A DNA stretch of 64,000 nt. Origin: Macrosoma leucophasiata (taxonomy: Eukaryota; Arthropoda; Insecta; Lepidoptera; Hedylidae). A program made the translations under genes and the position numbers. Below are positions 53,374 to 63,935 of this stretch, in pieces; position 1 is the stretch's first letter; each line of letters begins with the position of its first letter. The stretch lies in assembly GCA_036365455.1 (NCBI GenBank), contig JAWQUS010000027.1, positions 21,192,501 to 21,256,500 of the forward strand, read 5' to 3'. The notes below the pieces were generated by a model. It ran no database searches, was not told the DNA's origin, and saw nothing but the letters and a program-made list of their open reading frames with translations.

Positions 53374-53735
53374 AAGTGCGCATGGCTCCGCGGCTGGTGT
53401 AGATCACAAGCGATCTACTCGGTTATGCGATATGGGCGCGGTCGGGTGTGTGATGGGTGACCGCTAGTGGGAAATTAAAATGCGCGTTTCCGTGCTTCGG
53501 AGGACACGTTAAGCTCGGTCGGTTCCGGTTGATATCGATAGATGGCAGTCGTTAAACCTTGTCGGAGGCCTTATGGGTGGTTTGAAAAACATCCGACAGT
53601 GGATTGGCCACGAACCCGTATCTCCACCAACCTGCATTGGAGCAGCGTGATGGAGTAAGCTCCACGCCTCCCCCCAAAAAGGGGAGAGACACGTGCCCAG
53701 CAGTCGGGCGTCTCAAGGGTTGCCATTATTATTAT
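53374..53735 (+). mobile_element. 5S-derived SINE, copy 7
   Basis: GCGCATGGCTCCGCGGCTGG, CGGTTATGCGATATGGGCGC and GATGGGTGACCGC, to CCCAGCAGTCGGGCGTCTCA and GGGTTGCCATTATTATT. Complete. Confidence 0.88.
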
Positions 53736-54028
53736 ATTCACTGAATGGCTTAGGCTATATTTCATTCATTGCACCCGTGCGAAGCCGGGCGAGCAACAAG
53801 TCAGTAATATGTGACAAGTGACATTAAACGAAGACATACCAGGTGCTATATTCCTGAAACACCACTTTCGCTTTGCATAAAGCAGTAAAGCTAGTCGTTC
53901 ACCTGACACTTAACACCTTTGAACTTTCAACCGGAAACTGTGGTTCACTGAACATCCATGACACGATACATTTTAATCCATACAATGTTTGTGAGCAGGG
54001 AAATTGAAAATATGCTAAGGTTTAACTG

Positions 54029-54161
54029 CCTCGGTAGCTTAGTGGTATCAGGCCGCTACTACTACGCTGAGGTCCGAGTTTATTTTTTTCGGATTCTTCT
54101 TTAATTTATAAATTTTTTGAGGTAGTGTACGAACCAGAGCCGAGCTCGCAACATCTCCTTT
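54029..54161. mobile_element. SINE-B head joined to a TIR-element end
   Basis: 54029-54077 is the SINE-B head (CTGCCTCGGTAGCTTAGTGG). 54081-54161 is the inverted end of the 49934 family, finishing GCAACATCTCCTTT. Confidence 0.7.
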
Positions 54162-54520
54162 AATATTATGTTGCTAAAATAGTTTTCGCAATACTCATTT
54201 ATAAGGCCCAGGGCAAGAAATATGAAACCACATTCCATCCAATCTATTAGTTCAGTTGGAACAATTCAATTTTTCATTACCAAATTAGTCTAGCGCCTAA
54301 CTACCAGTTCCATAATAAATGTAAGACAATACTCTGACCACTGATACCTTATGTAAAGTGACTCAAAGCCTTCCTTGTTGTGTGTATTTTCCTGGTTTGT
54401 ATTCAGGTTGACATAATGGTGTTAGGTTTGCTGCGTTACGTTAATCTGTATTGATGGAACTTTAATATCTTTAAGGTTCCGTATTTAAATAGTTGAATTG
54501 AAATTAATGATAACGATTTT

Positions 54521-54555
54521 TTTGTGGTAGAGCTGCAGTGACGGAGCTCTACCAC
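54521..54555 (+). mobile_element. SINE-M start folded back on itself
   Basis: GTGGTAGAGCT (54524-54534) and AGCTCTACCAC (54545-54555) with a 10-nt loop. The first 25 bp of SINE-M are followed by their own inverse. Confidence 0.75.
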
Positions 54556-54874
54556 CTCTCGAAAAAAAAACACTGTAAAATGGAAAGGTGGCAAGCTCTC
54601 CCTGTACCTACTGTTGTTTTTTTTTTCGTGGGTTCACCATTGAAAACAACTTGTTTATTCGACGTACCTACGAGTATATCTGTCTGAAATATCAGTCCGC
54701 GAAAAGTGTCTATTTTCAGAGCCTTTATACATAATGCCGTGAGGGGGGCGATATTTATATTTATATGCATAAAAAAAATATTTCCCAAAAAAAAATAATT
54801 ATACTAGCAACCATTTTTGGATAGGCAACCTAGTAAATATATATTCTGTAAATTATAAATACGCTTCAAAGTTA

Positions 54875-54945
54875 CAGCATTAGGTTTGCAGCATATCTGG
54901 ATGAACGAAATTATTATGCAGTGGGATCCTAACCTATCAAAGTCA
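54875..54945. repeat. Single arm of the 17120-17578 TIR element
   Basis: CATTAGGTTTGCAGCATATC, TGGATGAACG and GGGATCCTAACC. Confidence 0.65.
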
Positions 54946-55524
54946 AGTCGTAATAAAGGCTATGAACATTGCCCTTAGACGCGGTGGGAAAACTTTGCTC
55001 AATAATTTGTACCTATCGACACGTGCTTTCAACACCAATCCCTAATAAAAGAACAGAGACTTGACACGCGGGTTCGTTCAACACCAATTCCTAATGAAAA
55101 GAACAGAGACCGCTTTCAAAGAAGCCGTTTAGAAATTATGATTTCTAGAACGATCCACACAAGTACTTCGTTACATAACAGTCTAGGTCAGGGATCATAT
55201 TTCGTGTATAATTGTATCGCCCTGGATTCTTTTGATAAGCGGATATTAAACGGTTAAATCATGCAGACATAATGTATGTTCAGAAATAATTATGGGTGCT
55301 GCGAAATCGTTTGTTTGGTTTTGTAATGAGATAATGGTGAAGAATATTGCTTGAAGCTGGTGAAGCTTTATTGCTCCATATAATATTCTTGATGTTAGCC
55401 AATGCTAAGTCTGCCACGCCTTTCATTGTTCAATCTCACTTAATTGTTTGCGGCCCAGTAATAGAGGCACAATATTTTAGGTCTCAGAAGTGAGACCACG
55501 TTGGCCGTCGCCGCAAGGCATGCT

Positions 55525-55780
55525 CACTTACGAGTTACGACACTCCACAAACATTGCGGAGCAATGGCTTTCAAACCATTCCAATAGGGCGAGAGTAAAT
55601 ATAACAACGTGGGATGGGCAGCAGCGGCTCGCGAAAAAACTACCATCACTGCGATCGCCAATCTGATTGCCAAGCGTGGCGATTATGGCATATTCTCCTC
55701 TAATGACGCACAACCATATTGTGCGCGTCTTTGGGTAAGGTTTTGTCCAGTAGTGGTCATAATTGAACTGGAGTGATGAA
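55525..55780 (+). repeat. Family E repeat, longest copy
   Basis: GCAATGGCTTTCAAACCATT, GATGGGCAGCAGCGGC, CGATTGCCAAGCG-type block, and GTCCAGTAGTGGTCATAATT at the end. Diverged head-type pieces also lie at 15800-15900. Confidence 0.55.
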
Positions 55781-55782
55781 TT

Positions 55783-56040
55783 ACTGGCGGTAGAGTAGAG
55801 TTCCATCGTAGTGACCCAATAGCGTAGGCATCACCGCATTACCTAATTCTATTCTATCTGCCACCAAATGGAATTGTTTTTTTATGTGTTGGAATTGACA
55901 AACAAGCATGCACATTGCTGTTAAGTAATGACTGCAGCCTATAGACACCCACACAAAGACCATGGTCAAAATGCAGATGCGTTACCACTCCTGAGGCCTA
56001 AGGTGGTATGCCTCTGTGCCGTAAATTATAGGGCCGTACA
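55783..56040. mobile_element. Two opposed SINE-M fragments
   Basis: 55783-55876 is a + strand 5' fragment (ACTGGCGGTAGAGTAGAG...). 55877-56040 is a − strand 3' fragment (TTTTTTTATGTGTTGG...). They meet head-on 115 bp before the ACE exon at 56157. Confidence 0.75.
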
Positions 56041-56156
56041 AAATCCGTAGATGGTTGTGTTCGGTTAGATAGTATTACCATCCAACTGGATTACAGATTA
56101 TTGAACCTGAATTATTTTGCTAACATTTACTAAAAGTATTATTTCTAACATTTCAG

Positions 56157-56345
56157 ACGTTTAATGGAGAGAGGATCTTCAGTCCCCTGGACCCAAATCC
56201 TGCAGGAAAGCATCGGAGAGTCCAGGCTGAATGGAGAAGCTCTTCGTGACTACTTCAGACCTTTGGAAGACTGGCTGCGGAGCGAGAATTTGAGGACTGG
56301 AGAATATTTGGGATGGAGTTACGATGGCGATTATTGCAAATTCAG
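56157..56345 (+). CDS. Ance: ACE exon, penultimate, conserved C-terminal region
   Basis: The acceptor is ATTTCAG before 56157 and the donor is GTAGAT at 56346. Its first base completes the Thr codon begun at the end of the 43629-43769 exon, and its last two bases (AG) begin a Ser codon finished in the next exon. The 63-codon stretch contains PW near the start, then DYFRPLEDWLRSEN and GEYLGW. These match the ACE C-terminal helical pattern (YF-PL--WL--EN---G---GW). A Cys follows the GW. An in-frame ATG at 56164 is internal Met, not a start. Exon GC is clearly higher than the flanking intron. The exon is intact, so the gene is probably functional. Confidence 0.95.
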
Positions 56346-56604
56346 GTAGATATTTTCATTTGATCACACCCTGCTGAAGGCAGACCTAATAAAGGTAAAC
56401 ATGAAACAATGACAAGACCTATGATGTTAATATATAGAGAAGACACTGGGAACACAACCGGTTCCATATATACGAGTAAGACGTTCTCACGTCAGCTATG
56501 TACGGAAAGTGTGGTAAATTGAATGCAAAAAGTTGGAATCGTGAGGTGTGTCCTGTCTAGTACTTTAACACGTATAGGTCAATGGAGTAAGACCATTGAT
56601 ATAA

Positions 56605-56745
56605 TGAATCAGAATCAGAATCAGAAACTCATTTATTCATTTAGGGTGACAGGCACCTCTAATGACACGTCAAAAACAAACAAAATAAATTAAAGCGAAT
56701 AACAATTGATATACATGTCAAACAAGATAAAAAATATATGTAATG
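56605..56745 (-). mobile_element. LINE 3' UTR with (CTGATT)n tail, antisense
   Basis: The + strand reads AATCAGAATCAGAATCAG, then ACTCATTTATTCATTT and a body matching the reverse complement of 305-477. It is a 5'-truncated LINE copy reduced to its 3' UTR. Confidence 0.6.
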
Positions 56746-57065
56746 GAATTGAATGATTTGATTTTTTAGCTTCCTTGCTAAAGCGATTACTACTGTTCAA
56801 CTTGAGAAGTCTAATAAGAACAGATAATAACTGATTTTTAAGGTCCTGGGTGTGATTCAGGAAACTATGCAGAGCTGTAGGTAGATAGTCAGTGAATTAG
56901 GTAGGTACTTACGCAGAGAGCTGGTAGGCAGTCATATCGAGATATTTCTTCGAAGATTGTTTGAAGGTATATGTCAACTGGCTCCCCCTAAAGTAAATAT
57001 GCAAGGCCATCTTCTCGGAATGTCGGAACTCGATAGCACTTAACAATTACAATGCATCATAATGC

Positions 57066-57232
57066 ATCTACTACCGGAAGACGAAACGGAGGCAGGTTCC
57101 CACGAGGTGGACCGACGACCTGATGAAGGTTGCGAACAATCGCTGGATGAGGGCGACCGTTTGTTGTAGTAATTTTTGAGGGAGGCCTTCGTTCAGCAGT
57201 GGACGTCTTTGGGCTGAAATGATGATGATAAT
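57066..57232 (+). mobile_element. RTE-clade LINE 3' end (family H)
   Basis: Carries the ORF2 C-terminal coding block (ACCGGAAGACGAAACGG and following) and the 3' UTR CAGCAGTGGACGTCTTTGG, ending in ATGATGATGAT. It matches 18845-19035. It is a fragment only. Confidence 0.7.
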
Positions 57233-57307
57233 GCGTCTACATTGAAGATCTCTTGTTCTTGACAGATTCACAGTCCGAAAAATAAACATTAAATAATTAT
57301 TTTGCAG

Positions 57308-57437
57308 TATTGAAACAGCGGGTCTTCAAGTTTACGGAGGATTCTACAACGCAGCGCGTAGACATTATGACGTCACCAGCTTTGCTACACTTCTTTTCGC
57401 TTCTTTCATAGCCACAATTGGCTTCCGTTGGCGATGA
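57308..57437 (+). CDS. Ance: ACE terminal exon with C-terminal hydrophobic anchor
   Basis: The acceptor is TTTTGCAG before 57308. Phase matches the previous donor (AG+T gives Ser), and the frame runs 42 further codons to TGA at 57435-57437. The tail has a short juxtamembrane stretch with RR, then FATLLFASFIATIGF, then RWR and stop. A 15-residue hydrophobic segment followed by basic residues fits a single-pass type I anchor with a minimal cytosolic tail. Mammalian somatic ACE is anchored this way. Classical fly Ance and Acer are secreted and lack an anchor, while Ance-3 is predicted to have one, so an Ance-3-like paralogue is my best guess. Anchor function is inferred from hydrophobicity only. 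Confidence 0.85.
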
Positions 57438-57785
57438 TCAGGGAAACATTTTTAATGATCTAATGAGATTTATTTTGGTCGTGCGTAAATTTCAAATTAT
57501 GAAAATGTTGTGACTTACAAAATCAGGGTTTTATAATATTAAAATGTATTATTGTCATATTTAATACCGTTTAGTTAAGTGTATGTTTAAAATAACACAT
57601 GCACAAAATAAATTTAAATAATATCATTTGATTGTATTCTAACAACATAAAATGTATATACTTATTTTACTTATTTCGATTTTTTATGAATTTTGCTTAG
57701 AAGATAGTTGTATTTTGTAAATAGTGTTAACTTGAGATTCGTGTAAATTGTGATAACAATTAATAAAAATATGAAACTTGTGTAT
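57438..57785 (+). terminator. ACE 3' UTR and polyadenylation region
   Basis: AT-rich 3' UTR after the ACE stop. AATAAA hexamers lie at 57607-57612 and 57762-57767; the second is followed by a T-rich stretch. An antisense SINE-M starts with its T-run at about 57785, so the gene end and the SINE tail abut. Confidence 0.6.
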
Positions 57786-58087
57786 TTTTTTTCTTATTTT
57801 TTTTTTATGTTATGGAAGTGGCAAACAAGCATGCAGTTTACATTGATGTTAAGTGATGACTGCAGCCTACAGACACTTACACAAAGACTAAGGTCAAAAT
57901 GCTGTTGCGTTACCACTCCTGAGGCCTAAGGTGTTATGCCACTGTGCCGGAAATTACAGGGCCGTACATTACCACCTGACCGGAACACGATAGTGCTGAA
58001 CACTACCATTTAGCGGCAAGTATATTAGGTAATGCGGTGGTGCCTACGCCCGCGAGCTCCGCCTCTGGAGCTCTACCACCAGTAAAA
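57785..58087 (-). mobile_element. SINE-M, subfamily I, directly after the ACE 3' end
   Basis: TTTTTTTTTATGTTATGGAAG to GGAGCTCTACCACCAGTAAA; full length. Confidence 0.9.
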
Positions 58088-58137
58088 ACTATTTACTATT
58101 ACTCTCAAACCTATTTTTTAAGCCTAAAAGTAGAGAT

Positions 58138-58640
58138 AACTGGTGGTAGAGTTCCAGTGTCGCAGCTCGAGTGTGTAGGCAGAGGCACAACCGCATTACC
58201 CAATTTGCATTACCATTGCCGCTAAATGGTAGTGTTCAGCACTATCATATTCCGGTCAGGTGGTAATATACAGCCCTGTTATTTCCGACACAGAGGCATA
58301 ACACCTGAGGCCTCAGGAGTGGTAACGCAACAGCATTTTGACCTTAGTCTTTGTGTAAGTGTCTGTAAGCTGCAGTCATCACTTAACATCAATGTAAACT
58401 GCATGCTTGTTTGCTACTTCCTAGACATAAACAAAAAGTGCTGAACACTACAATTTGGCAGCAGATTTTTAACATAAAGCCCCGTAATAACTACCACAGA
58501 AACATATAACAACTTAGGTCTCAGAGACTCATCGCATCTACATTTTGACCTCTGTTTTTTTAGAAGATGATTATAGGCTGCAGTCATCACTTAACATCAA
58601 TGTGAACTGCATGCTTGTTTGCCACCTACATTACATGAAA
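58138..58640 (+). mobile_element. SINE-M full copy followed by a 3' partial copy
   Basis: 58138-58436 is a full, mixed-type copy (ACTGGTGGTAGAGTTCC to CTAGACATAAACAAAAA). 58439-58640 is a second copy that starts at CTGAACACTACAATTTGGC and ends GCCACCTACATTACATG. Confidence 0.85.
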
Positions 58641-58654
58641 AAACTGGTTGCCTG

Positions 58655-58830
58655 TAAAGTCGGTTTTACGGGCGAAGATTTTACGTGACAACTTCTTTTA
58701 CTCGGTAGAAAGGCATTCGCCGGTCCGGCAGGCCTCTCTCTCGTTCGGTGATTCATCGTTACGTTACCGGGCGTTACACTTTTTCATGAGTGACCTGAGC
58801 AACCTAATTTAAGACGTTGTCACGTCAAAA
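58655..58830. mobile_element. TIR MITE (TTTTACGTGACAAC ends)
   Basis: GATTTTACGTGACAACTTC at the left is mirrored by GACGTTGTCACGTCAAAA at the right; GC-rich centre. Confidence 0.6.
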
Positions 58831-58916
58831 GCTGGATCCTATATGGTAGAGAACATGTATGGAGCTACGTGGACGTGCTATACCTATTTGAAAAAATGTA
58901 GGCGAGATATGCATTT

Positions 58917-59152
58917 TTGTTGCCAGGCGTCCGGATAAAACCGGACATAGTTAAACTTTTTAATTGCGTGTCCGGTCAAAAAAAAATTGTTTAGCTTTTG
59001 TTAGGCTTTTTACATTCTGCGAACGAGCGAGCGGCGAGTGTGGCCTTGAGTTGCAGTTGAGTATGTGCGGCCTTTTTACCCAAACGTCCGGCCAAACTGG
59101 CTGCTCTGTCCGGCTATTAGTGTCCGGTGTGGCGTACTGGCAACCCTATGCA
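58917..59152. mobile_element. TIR element with GTTGCCAG ends and CCGGAC repeats
   Basis: GTTGCCAGGCGTCCGG at the left, CTGGCAACCCTA at the right. GTCCGG and CCGGAC repeats lie inside. No transposase. Confidence 0.55.
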
Positions 59153-59389
59153 TTCCATTACAATTTTAATAAATAACAAAATCAGCTACCCGCATTGGGG
59201 GAGCTTCGATAAAGTTATAATACAATCAAGTTCAGAGCGTTCAATAAAACCATTTGTCAAGTGACGTATATTAATGGCCTCATAAATAAATTAAGTTGGC
59301 CCCTCTTTAGTTAGATTTAGATTATCGAATACATTTTGGAGCATCTATGTATTTGGGAATAGATTTTTTTATCTAACGAGTCTTCATGA

Positions 59390-59615
59390 AGATGGTAAGC
59401 AAGCATACAGTTCACATTGATGATAAGTGAATACTGTAGCCTTTAAACATCTAGGTACATAAAAACCAGAGATTTTATTGTAGATACGTTTTCGTTTTAA
59501 GATATTATATATTACACCTCTGTGCCAGAAATTACAGGGCTGTATGGTATATGGTAATGGTAGTGTTAAGCCCTAGTCGTAACACTACCATTCAGCGGCA
59601 AGTAGATTAAGTAAA
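59390..59615 (-). mobile_element. SINE-M, strongly diverged
   Basis: GCAAGCATACAGTTCACATT, GTGCCAGAAATTACAGGGC and ACTACCATTCAGCGGCAAGT. The next 59620-60367 has a GGGTTCCGTAATAAA repeat scrap at 60045-60125 and otherwise nothing. Confidence 0.65.
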
Positions 59616-60367
59616 AAAATCACCACAGATTTTTTTCAGATCGATTTACAAATGTATTTTGAAAGGTGCATAATTTATGTATTATGCAAGACACACTGGT
59701 CCCCTTGCAGTATTTTGATAAATCAAAATTTAATTTTTTCTTCATTTTAAATACTAATTGAATAATTTCTACAATGTATGAAGCTTGTGAAAAGGTTAAT
59801 TTAAGATCTCTGAGATCTGCAAAAATACGTGTCCAATAATTAAACATACGGTTTTGTAAAATCAGGCTTAGAGTATAAGGACTACTAGGACATCATCGAC
59901 GATTGGAGCAACGAACGAACTAGTGGGTATAGCTGACACTGACACTTGAGCACGCTGCTGTTATAAGAGTCTGCCGTACAAGCTTTCGATCACAAAAGGA
60001 TGTCCATAACTCTAGTAAGTACCTTGTAAAATTACAGTCTACTAGTCGTAATTTTTTTAGGGTTCCGTAATAAAGCAGGCACCCTTTTAGTTTCACCATG
60101 TCCGTCTGTCTGTCTGCCCGTCCGCGGTTTAGTACATAAAATCTAGAACTCTAAACTCCCATAGCTCTAGTAGGTACTTTGTTAAATTATCGTGTCAGTT
60201 GTATCTTAACTACTGTACCTGCGATAAGGTTAGATTTTACTAATGCGCGTAACGATATAAGGTTTAAGGTTTAAAGACATTTATTTCCTCACAAAGATTT
60301 ACAATCAATTACATGAGAAACAGTTGGAAAGTGTAAACGTTTTGTTAGGCTAGTCCTAACTTCACAA

Positions 60368-60697
60368 ACTACATACGTAACTTCACGCCTGTAATCCCCG
60401 AAGGGGTAGGTAGAGGTAATGCATGCATTTAAGCATACATGCAAACAAACACCCACGATTCGCCGGTTATGTTTTTGGCCCATGTAACAGGTATCGAGCC
60501 TGTTGCCATCTCCGGGCACATTACCAACTGCGAGGTACTGGGAAACTTCCAGAAAATGGAAAAATCCCAATAGAACCAGACATTTAAAATCGGAGGATTT
60601 TAAATCGTTATCTCTGAGAGCCCCCGGCCCGGGAATCGAACCCAGGACCTCCAGCATAGTAGTAGTGGTCTGCCACCACTAAGCTACTGAGGCAGTT
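60368..60697 (-). mobile_element. SINE-B, full length, antisense
   Basis: CGTAACTTCACGCCTGTAAT to GGGAATCGAACCCAGGACC and CTAAGCTACTGAGGCAG. Best reference copy of the family. Confidence 0.9.
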
Positions 60698-61020
60698 AAA
60701 CTACTACTACACAAACTACATTTTAGTCGAAATGTATGAAAAAGTGGTCAGATCTCATGTAGAGCCTAGATTCTTGATATATGCGCCTTATCTTTACCAG
60801 ACCTAACGTCACATAACCTACATTCTAATAAAAACGTGTGGCTTCGCATTTTGCTACCGTCACGTAGATTTCATAGGCATTCGTTATCTTATTTCTAGGA
60901 TAAATTATGGGTTTTTGGACATCTATAAAATCTAAAGTATAATAGCTACGATATTCAAACTTTGCATGTTTAATTATTGGTAGGTACTCATGGTGTTATA
61001 TCTTGCAATTTTTAGCATTA

Positions 61021-61262
61021 TTATAGGTCGCGCCACGTAAAAATAACGCTGGAAGAAAGTAGAAGGGATGTGTTCGCGCATCGGTACACTCGCGCACGAA
61101 AGTACTAGCCCTATTGGTTTATTTTTGATCTAGCTTTCGCTTGCAGTTTCGTGTACTGGTAGGCAGATTGAAAACGCCGCACCTCATACCACCAAATAGA
61201 TCGATAAATCGTCTACTGCGCAGCTCGACCGCCAGCGTTCTTTTTACCTGGCGCGACCTATA
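61021..61262. mobile_element. TIR MITE, GGTCGCGCCACGTAAAAA type, copy 2
   Basis: TATAGGTCGCGCCACGTAAA and the mirror TTTTTACCTGGCGCGACCTA. The interior matches the reverse of 21791-22032. 60700-61020 and 61385-61655 hold nothing assigned. Confidence 0.82.
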
Positions 61263-61659
61263 TTAACACGAATGTTACGAGGATGCAAAAATACAAGAAA
61301 TGTTTCGAGAAAAGGTAGATAGTGCCCTTGCGCTTCGCTTGGCTCATCTTGGCGGCGGCACCACAATGCCCCCAGATATCAGTAGGGGACTGTGTCATCC
61401 TCTTTCGATTGCATTTGTGTGTTATGTAACATGAGAGTTTACTACAAATATTTGACTTACTAACTTCATTCTCCGTTGTAGCAAATTTGGGGATTATTTT
61501 TGTGTAGCAATGACATAATTATTTTGGCTAAAATGAGACTAGCTTAATATCATCCTTACACAGTAAACATCTCAAAAATTTTATCTAAGCGTTTCGACTC
61601 TACATTTATTACACGTACAGTACAGGCTACAGGGTACAGCTAGAATATGGAATACCTAA

Positions 61660-61957
61660 CTTTTTTTTTTTTTTAATGTAATGGAAGTGGTAAACAAGCA
61701 TGCAGTTCACGTTGATGTTAAGTGATGACTGCAGCCTATAGACACCCACACAAAGACTAAGGTCAAAATGCAGATGCGTTACCACTCCTGAGGCCTAAGG
61801 TGTTACGCCTCTGTGCCGGAAATTACAGGGCCGTACATAACCACCTGACCGGAACACGATAGTGCTGAACACTACCATTTAGCGGCAAGTATATTAGGTA
61901 ATGCGGTGGTGCCTACGCCCGCGAGCTCCGTCACTGGAGCTCTACCACCACCAGTAA
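61660..61957 (-). mobile_element. SINE-M, subfamily I, full length, recent
   Basis: T14, then AATGTAATGGAAGTGG, to GGAGCTCTACCACCACCAGT (ACC duplicated). Confidence 0.9.
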
Positions 61958-62107
61958 CTACTTTGAAGGCTTCTTTGTTTCCTAAATACAAACAACAACC
62001 ATGTGCATTTTGAAATCTAAGGTTCAGTTTCAGTTTAAATAATTTATTTCTCAAAAGAATTACGTCTAATTCACTTACAGAGACACATTAAATTAAATCT
62101 AAGGTTT

Positions 62108-62378
62108 CTTTTAACAAAAGTGGCAAACAAGCATGCAGTTCTTCATATTGATGTTAAGTGATGACTGCAGCCTATAGACACCCACATAATGGCCAGAGGT
62201 CAAAATGCAGATGCGTTGCCACTCCTGAGGCCTAAGGTGTTATGCCTCTGTGCCGGAAATTACAGAGCCATACATTACCACCTGACCGGAACACGATACG
62301 TTAAGACGGCAGATAGGTGAGATAATGCGGTGGTGGTCCAACGCCCTCGAGCTCCTACACCTGGTACTCTACCACCCG
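62108..62378 (-). mobile_element. SINE-M, mixed type
   Basis: TTTTAACAAAAGTGGCAAAC to GTACTCTACCACCCG. Subfamily I centre with a subfamily II 5' end; a deletion lies after ACACGATA. Confidence 0.8.
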
Positions 62379-62445
62379 AAAAGTAAGATGTGGTCGTCAT
62401 ATCCCCCAAGCCATCATTCCATCCAGCTTTAAATAAATTGATCTA

Positions 62446-62560
62446 TTCGAAGACTTATTCCCTGCAATATTTGTTCAATCGAACCCAGCTGATTTTCTCC
62501 CTTCGAAGACTTATTCCCGACAGTATTTTTTCAATCGAACCCAACTGTTTTCCTCCCTGG
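62446..62560. repeat. Tandem duplication of ~58 bp
   Basis: TTCGAAGACTTATTCC...CAATCGAACCCA(G/A)CTG occurs at 62446-62503 and 62504-62560 with about 10% difference. Confidence 0.75.
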
Positions 62561-62679
62561 GGATATAATTATCTTTCAAAACAACTCGATAATGTATTTC
62601 TTGGCCAGAATAAATGTTTACAGACCTTCCACGTTACATTTTCGGAGATGTTTTCATCAAATTATTCAGGACATTAGGA

Positions 62680-63093
62680 ACCCATATGGTTTGAACAATT
62701 TGGAGACGTAGTATGCCAGCATTGCTGGCCATTCCACGTTGTCGGACAAATCCACTACAAGAGGCACCTCTGACGCGGAGTCTTCGCACTATGAATCTCA
62801 TTGCTAGAGATATAGATAATTATTCACTTGTTCTCTGAGTGAATTTACGAAGGTAGCTTTAGGTGTCATTAGTTATAAGTAATGCAATACAAATAGCAAT
62901 CGTACTTAATTGAATAAATTGGAATTATATCAATATGTTATTGTATTATTCTTTGTATTTTGTAATTGTTTAATGTATTTTAATCTATTTTAATTGTGAA
63001 TGTATTTTAATCTTCAAAATAATATCTATTGCTTGTCTATCGCATTGGGTAGCCACCTGTAAGGATAGATTTAAGTTTGTTAAATAAATAAAT
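62680..63093 (+). mobile_element. Possible LINE 3' UTR
   Basis: Ends GTAGCCACCTGTAAGGATAG and TTGTTAAATAAATAAAT, the usual close of a LINE 3' UTR. GC-richer decayed coding-like sequence lies at 62700-62800. The family is uncertain. 63095-63620 holds only a SINE-M scrap near 63212-63260. Confidence 0.35.
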
Positions 63094-63620
63094 TTGTGTG
63101 GGCACTCCACTGATATTATAAATTATTATATGTTGCTCATTGGGGCACTCAATAGATTCGAGAAGGATATATTCTCAGTGTGAGTACATATACGGTAAAG
63201 CTCTTTTAGTCTATTGGAGGTAGAGCTTCAATAACGGAGCTTGAGCGTGGTAGTTCTGCGAGGATTCGCAACAGTCGGTTGTTCAATTTTTACACCAATC
63301 GCACTGGTGTGTTGATACATGAATGCTTCGTGATACATGATTCTTTTATCATTTCATGAAAGCGACCAAAAAAAGCCATTCATTTTTACCCAAGCCCAGA
63401 AATCAATAAAGTACATTATTAAAATAAAATATTATAAGGTGCATTGGGGCAATTCCGAAAAAGGGGATATTCCGAAAAATACAAATTATTACTAAACTAA
63501 GCGTATTTTTTGGTGTGGCTATATGCATTTTGAAGCCATGCTATTCACCTCATCCGCTTCATATACATCATGCAGTTTATGTAGGTCAAACAGGTACAAA
63601 AAAAAATAAACTTAACTAAA

Positions 63621-63935
63621 AAAACTGCCTCCGTAGCGTAGTGGTAGCAGACCACTACTACTACGCTGGGGTCCTGGGTTCGATTTCCGGGTCGGGGACT
63701 ATCAGAGATAACGGTTTAAAATCCTTTATCTCTGGTTCTATTGGGATTTTTCCATTTTCTGGAAGTTTTCCAGTACCTCGGAGTTTGGTAATGTGCTCGG
63801 AGATAGCAACAGGTTCGCCACCTGTTACATGGGCCAAAACGTAACCGGCGAGTCGTAGGTGTTTGTATGTATCCTTGAATGCATGCATTTACCTCTGCCT
63901 ACCCCATCGGGGATTACAGGCGTGCAGTTACTTTT
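63621..63935 (+). mobile_element. SINE-B, full length
   Basis: AACTGCCTCCGTAGCGTAGTGG (A box), GGGTTCGATTTCCGG (B box), to GGGGATTACAGGCGTGCAGT and a T-rich flank. Confidence 0.9.

Larger units (their letters stand above)
43770..56156 (+). other. 12.4-kb ACE intron filled with mobile elements
   Basis: Bounded by the GTGAGT donor and ATTTCAG acceptor of the ACE exons. Contents, listed separately: SINE-G head, hAT MITE, SINE-T copies, a 1.1-kb TIR element, SINE-M and SINE-B copies, an RTE tail, AT microsatellite, another TIR element, an RTE fragment and a 5S-derived SINE. Stretches 45260-45930, 48290-48590, 51805-52350, 52560-53115, 54170-54520 and 54950-55520 hold nothing I can assign. No exon was recognised inside it. 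Confidence 0.85.
56346..57307 (+). other. Last ACE intron (962 bp) with LINE fragments
   Basis: Donor GTAGAT, acceptor TTTTGCAG. It holds a − strand LINE 3' UTR with hexamer tail near 56605-56745 and a + strand RTE 3' end at 57066-57232. Confidence 0.85.

Noticed and set aside
56164..56349. Stand-alone 61-residue protein starting at the ATG at 56164
   Set aside because: It is an internal ACE exon; the Met is internal and the TAG lies just past the splice donor.
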